DNA from: Burkholderiaceae bacterium
GTDB taxonomy: Bacteria; Pseudomonadota; Gammaproteobacteria; Burkholderiales; Burkholderiaceae_D
Reading direction: 5' to 3'
NCBI GenBank assembly: GCA_019752915.1
Contig: JAIELO010000068.1
Coordinates: 1 to 10,024, forward strand
Length of the DNA stretch: 10,024 nucleotides
The notes below the pieces were generated by a model. The model did not search any database. It saw only the letters and a program-made list of their open reading frames with translations, and was not told the DNA's origin. How positions within the stretch are numbered: the stretch's first letter is position 1; every line of letters starts with the position of its first letter. Below are positions 9,650 to 10,024 of this stretch, piece by piece. The position numbers were made by a program, and so were the translations under genes.

Positions 9650-10024
9650 ATGCTGAAGTCGCGCGGCTATCTGGCGTTCTTTGTCGGCCTGTGCCTGACC
9701 GCGGCAACCTGCCAGATCGTGGTGACCGCACAGCGTCACCAGATTCGCGCCAATTTCGAACGGGACGCCGAGAAGGTGCGGCGCGATACCGAAGTACGCT
9801 TGCAGACCTATTTCGATGTACTGCTCGGTCTCAAGGGGGTGTATGCGGTGGATGACCGCATGGATCGCCAGCGCTTCCAGCGCTATGTCAGCGAACTGCA
9901 GCTGGATCAGCGCTATCCGGGTTTTCAAGCCATCCAGTTCGTGCGCCGCGTGCCCGGAGAGCAGTTGGCGAGCTTCTCCCGTAACGTGCAGCAGGGAGGC
10001 TATCCGGCGTTCCAGGTACATCCG
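9650..10024 (+). CDS. CHASE-domain membrane sensor protein, N-terminal part (3' end outside window)
   Basis: The frame is open to the window edge, giving 125 residues. A membrane helix near residues 5-27 is followed by an extracytoplasmic region. This shows CHASE signatures: a charged helix (NFERDAEKVRRDTEVRLQTYFDVLLG), LKGVYAVDD, FQRYVSEL and RYPGFQAIQFVRRV. CHASE domains sense small extracellular ligands ahead of histidine kinase, GGDEF or EAL outputs. Which output follows cannot be seen. I chose the ATG at 9650 with AGGTGG (9636-9641) eight bases upstream. A GTG at 9638 in the same frame, directly after the HD-GYP stop, is possible but would leave no room for that site. The close spacing implies co-transcription with the HD-GYP gene, so a partner kinase or cyclase is a reasonable guess. 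Confidence 0.85.
   Translation, partial: MLKSRGYLAFFVGLCLTAATCQIVVTAQRHQIRANFERDAEKVRRDTEVRLQTYFDVLLGLKGVYAVDDRMDRQRFQRYVSELQLDQRYPGFQAIQFVRRVPGEQLASFSRNVQQGGYPAFQVHP

Noticed and set aside
8432..10021. Very long open frame (529 codons) on the minus strand opposite the second HD-GYP gene
   Set aside because: It is antisense to a well-supported gene with intact catalytic motifs, is rich in His, Gln and Arg, and shows no domain pattern. It is a codon-bias shadow in GC-rich DNA.

Overview
The window looks like a chromosomal stretch from a GC-rich Gram-negative bacterium, most likely a betaproteobacterium. This rests on protein style (a periplasmic branched-chain amino acid binding protein, a heptosyltransferase-like GT9 enzyme, a two-cysteine OhrR, and RpfG-like REC/HD-GYP proteins), on Shine-Dalgarno use and on base composition. 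The genus cannot be fixed from sequence reading alone. No insertion sequence, phage gene, CRISPR array, tRNA or rRNA was seen.

Left block (bases 1-4503, plus strand): the 3' part of a large membrane hybrid histidine kinase (Cache sensor end, transmembrane helix, PAS, HisKA, HATPase, two receivers, HPt). Its stop overlaps by 4 bases the start of a REC/HD-GYP response regulator, a predicted cyclic-di-GMP phosphodiesterase. The pair reads as a complete phosphorelay: kinase His, receiver Asp, HPt His, regulator Asp, c-di-GMP hydrolysis.

Middle block (4550-8410, minus strand): a solitary periplasmic branched-chain amino acid binding protein, a GT9 (heptosyltransferase-type) glycosyltransferase, and a two-gene operon made of the peroxide-sensing repressor OhrR and a 2-oxoglutarate/Fe(II) dioxygenase-like protein. 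A perfect 13-bp-stem hairpin separates the convergent left and middle blocks. A Rho-independent terminator lies between the dioxygenase gene and the GT9 gene. A good -10 with a correctly spaced -35 sits just upstream of that terminator on the same strand, so the gap may encode a small RNA of about 64 nt with a CUCCUCC (anti-Shine-Dalgarno) 5' end. This is the most novel-looking element in the window.

Right block (8525 to the end, plus strand): a second REC/HD-GYP protein, transcribed divergently from ohrR. Its HD-GYP domain is intact but its receiver is degenerate. It is followed 12 bases later by the 5' end of a CHASE-domain membrane sensor cut by the window edge. Two related sensor/HD-GYP modules in opposite gene order therefore bracket the minus-strand block. 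The overall theme is membrane signal input feeding c-di-GMP breakdown, with stress-response and cell-envelope genes between.
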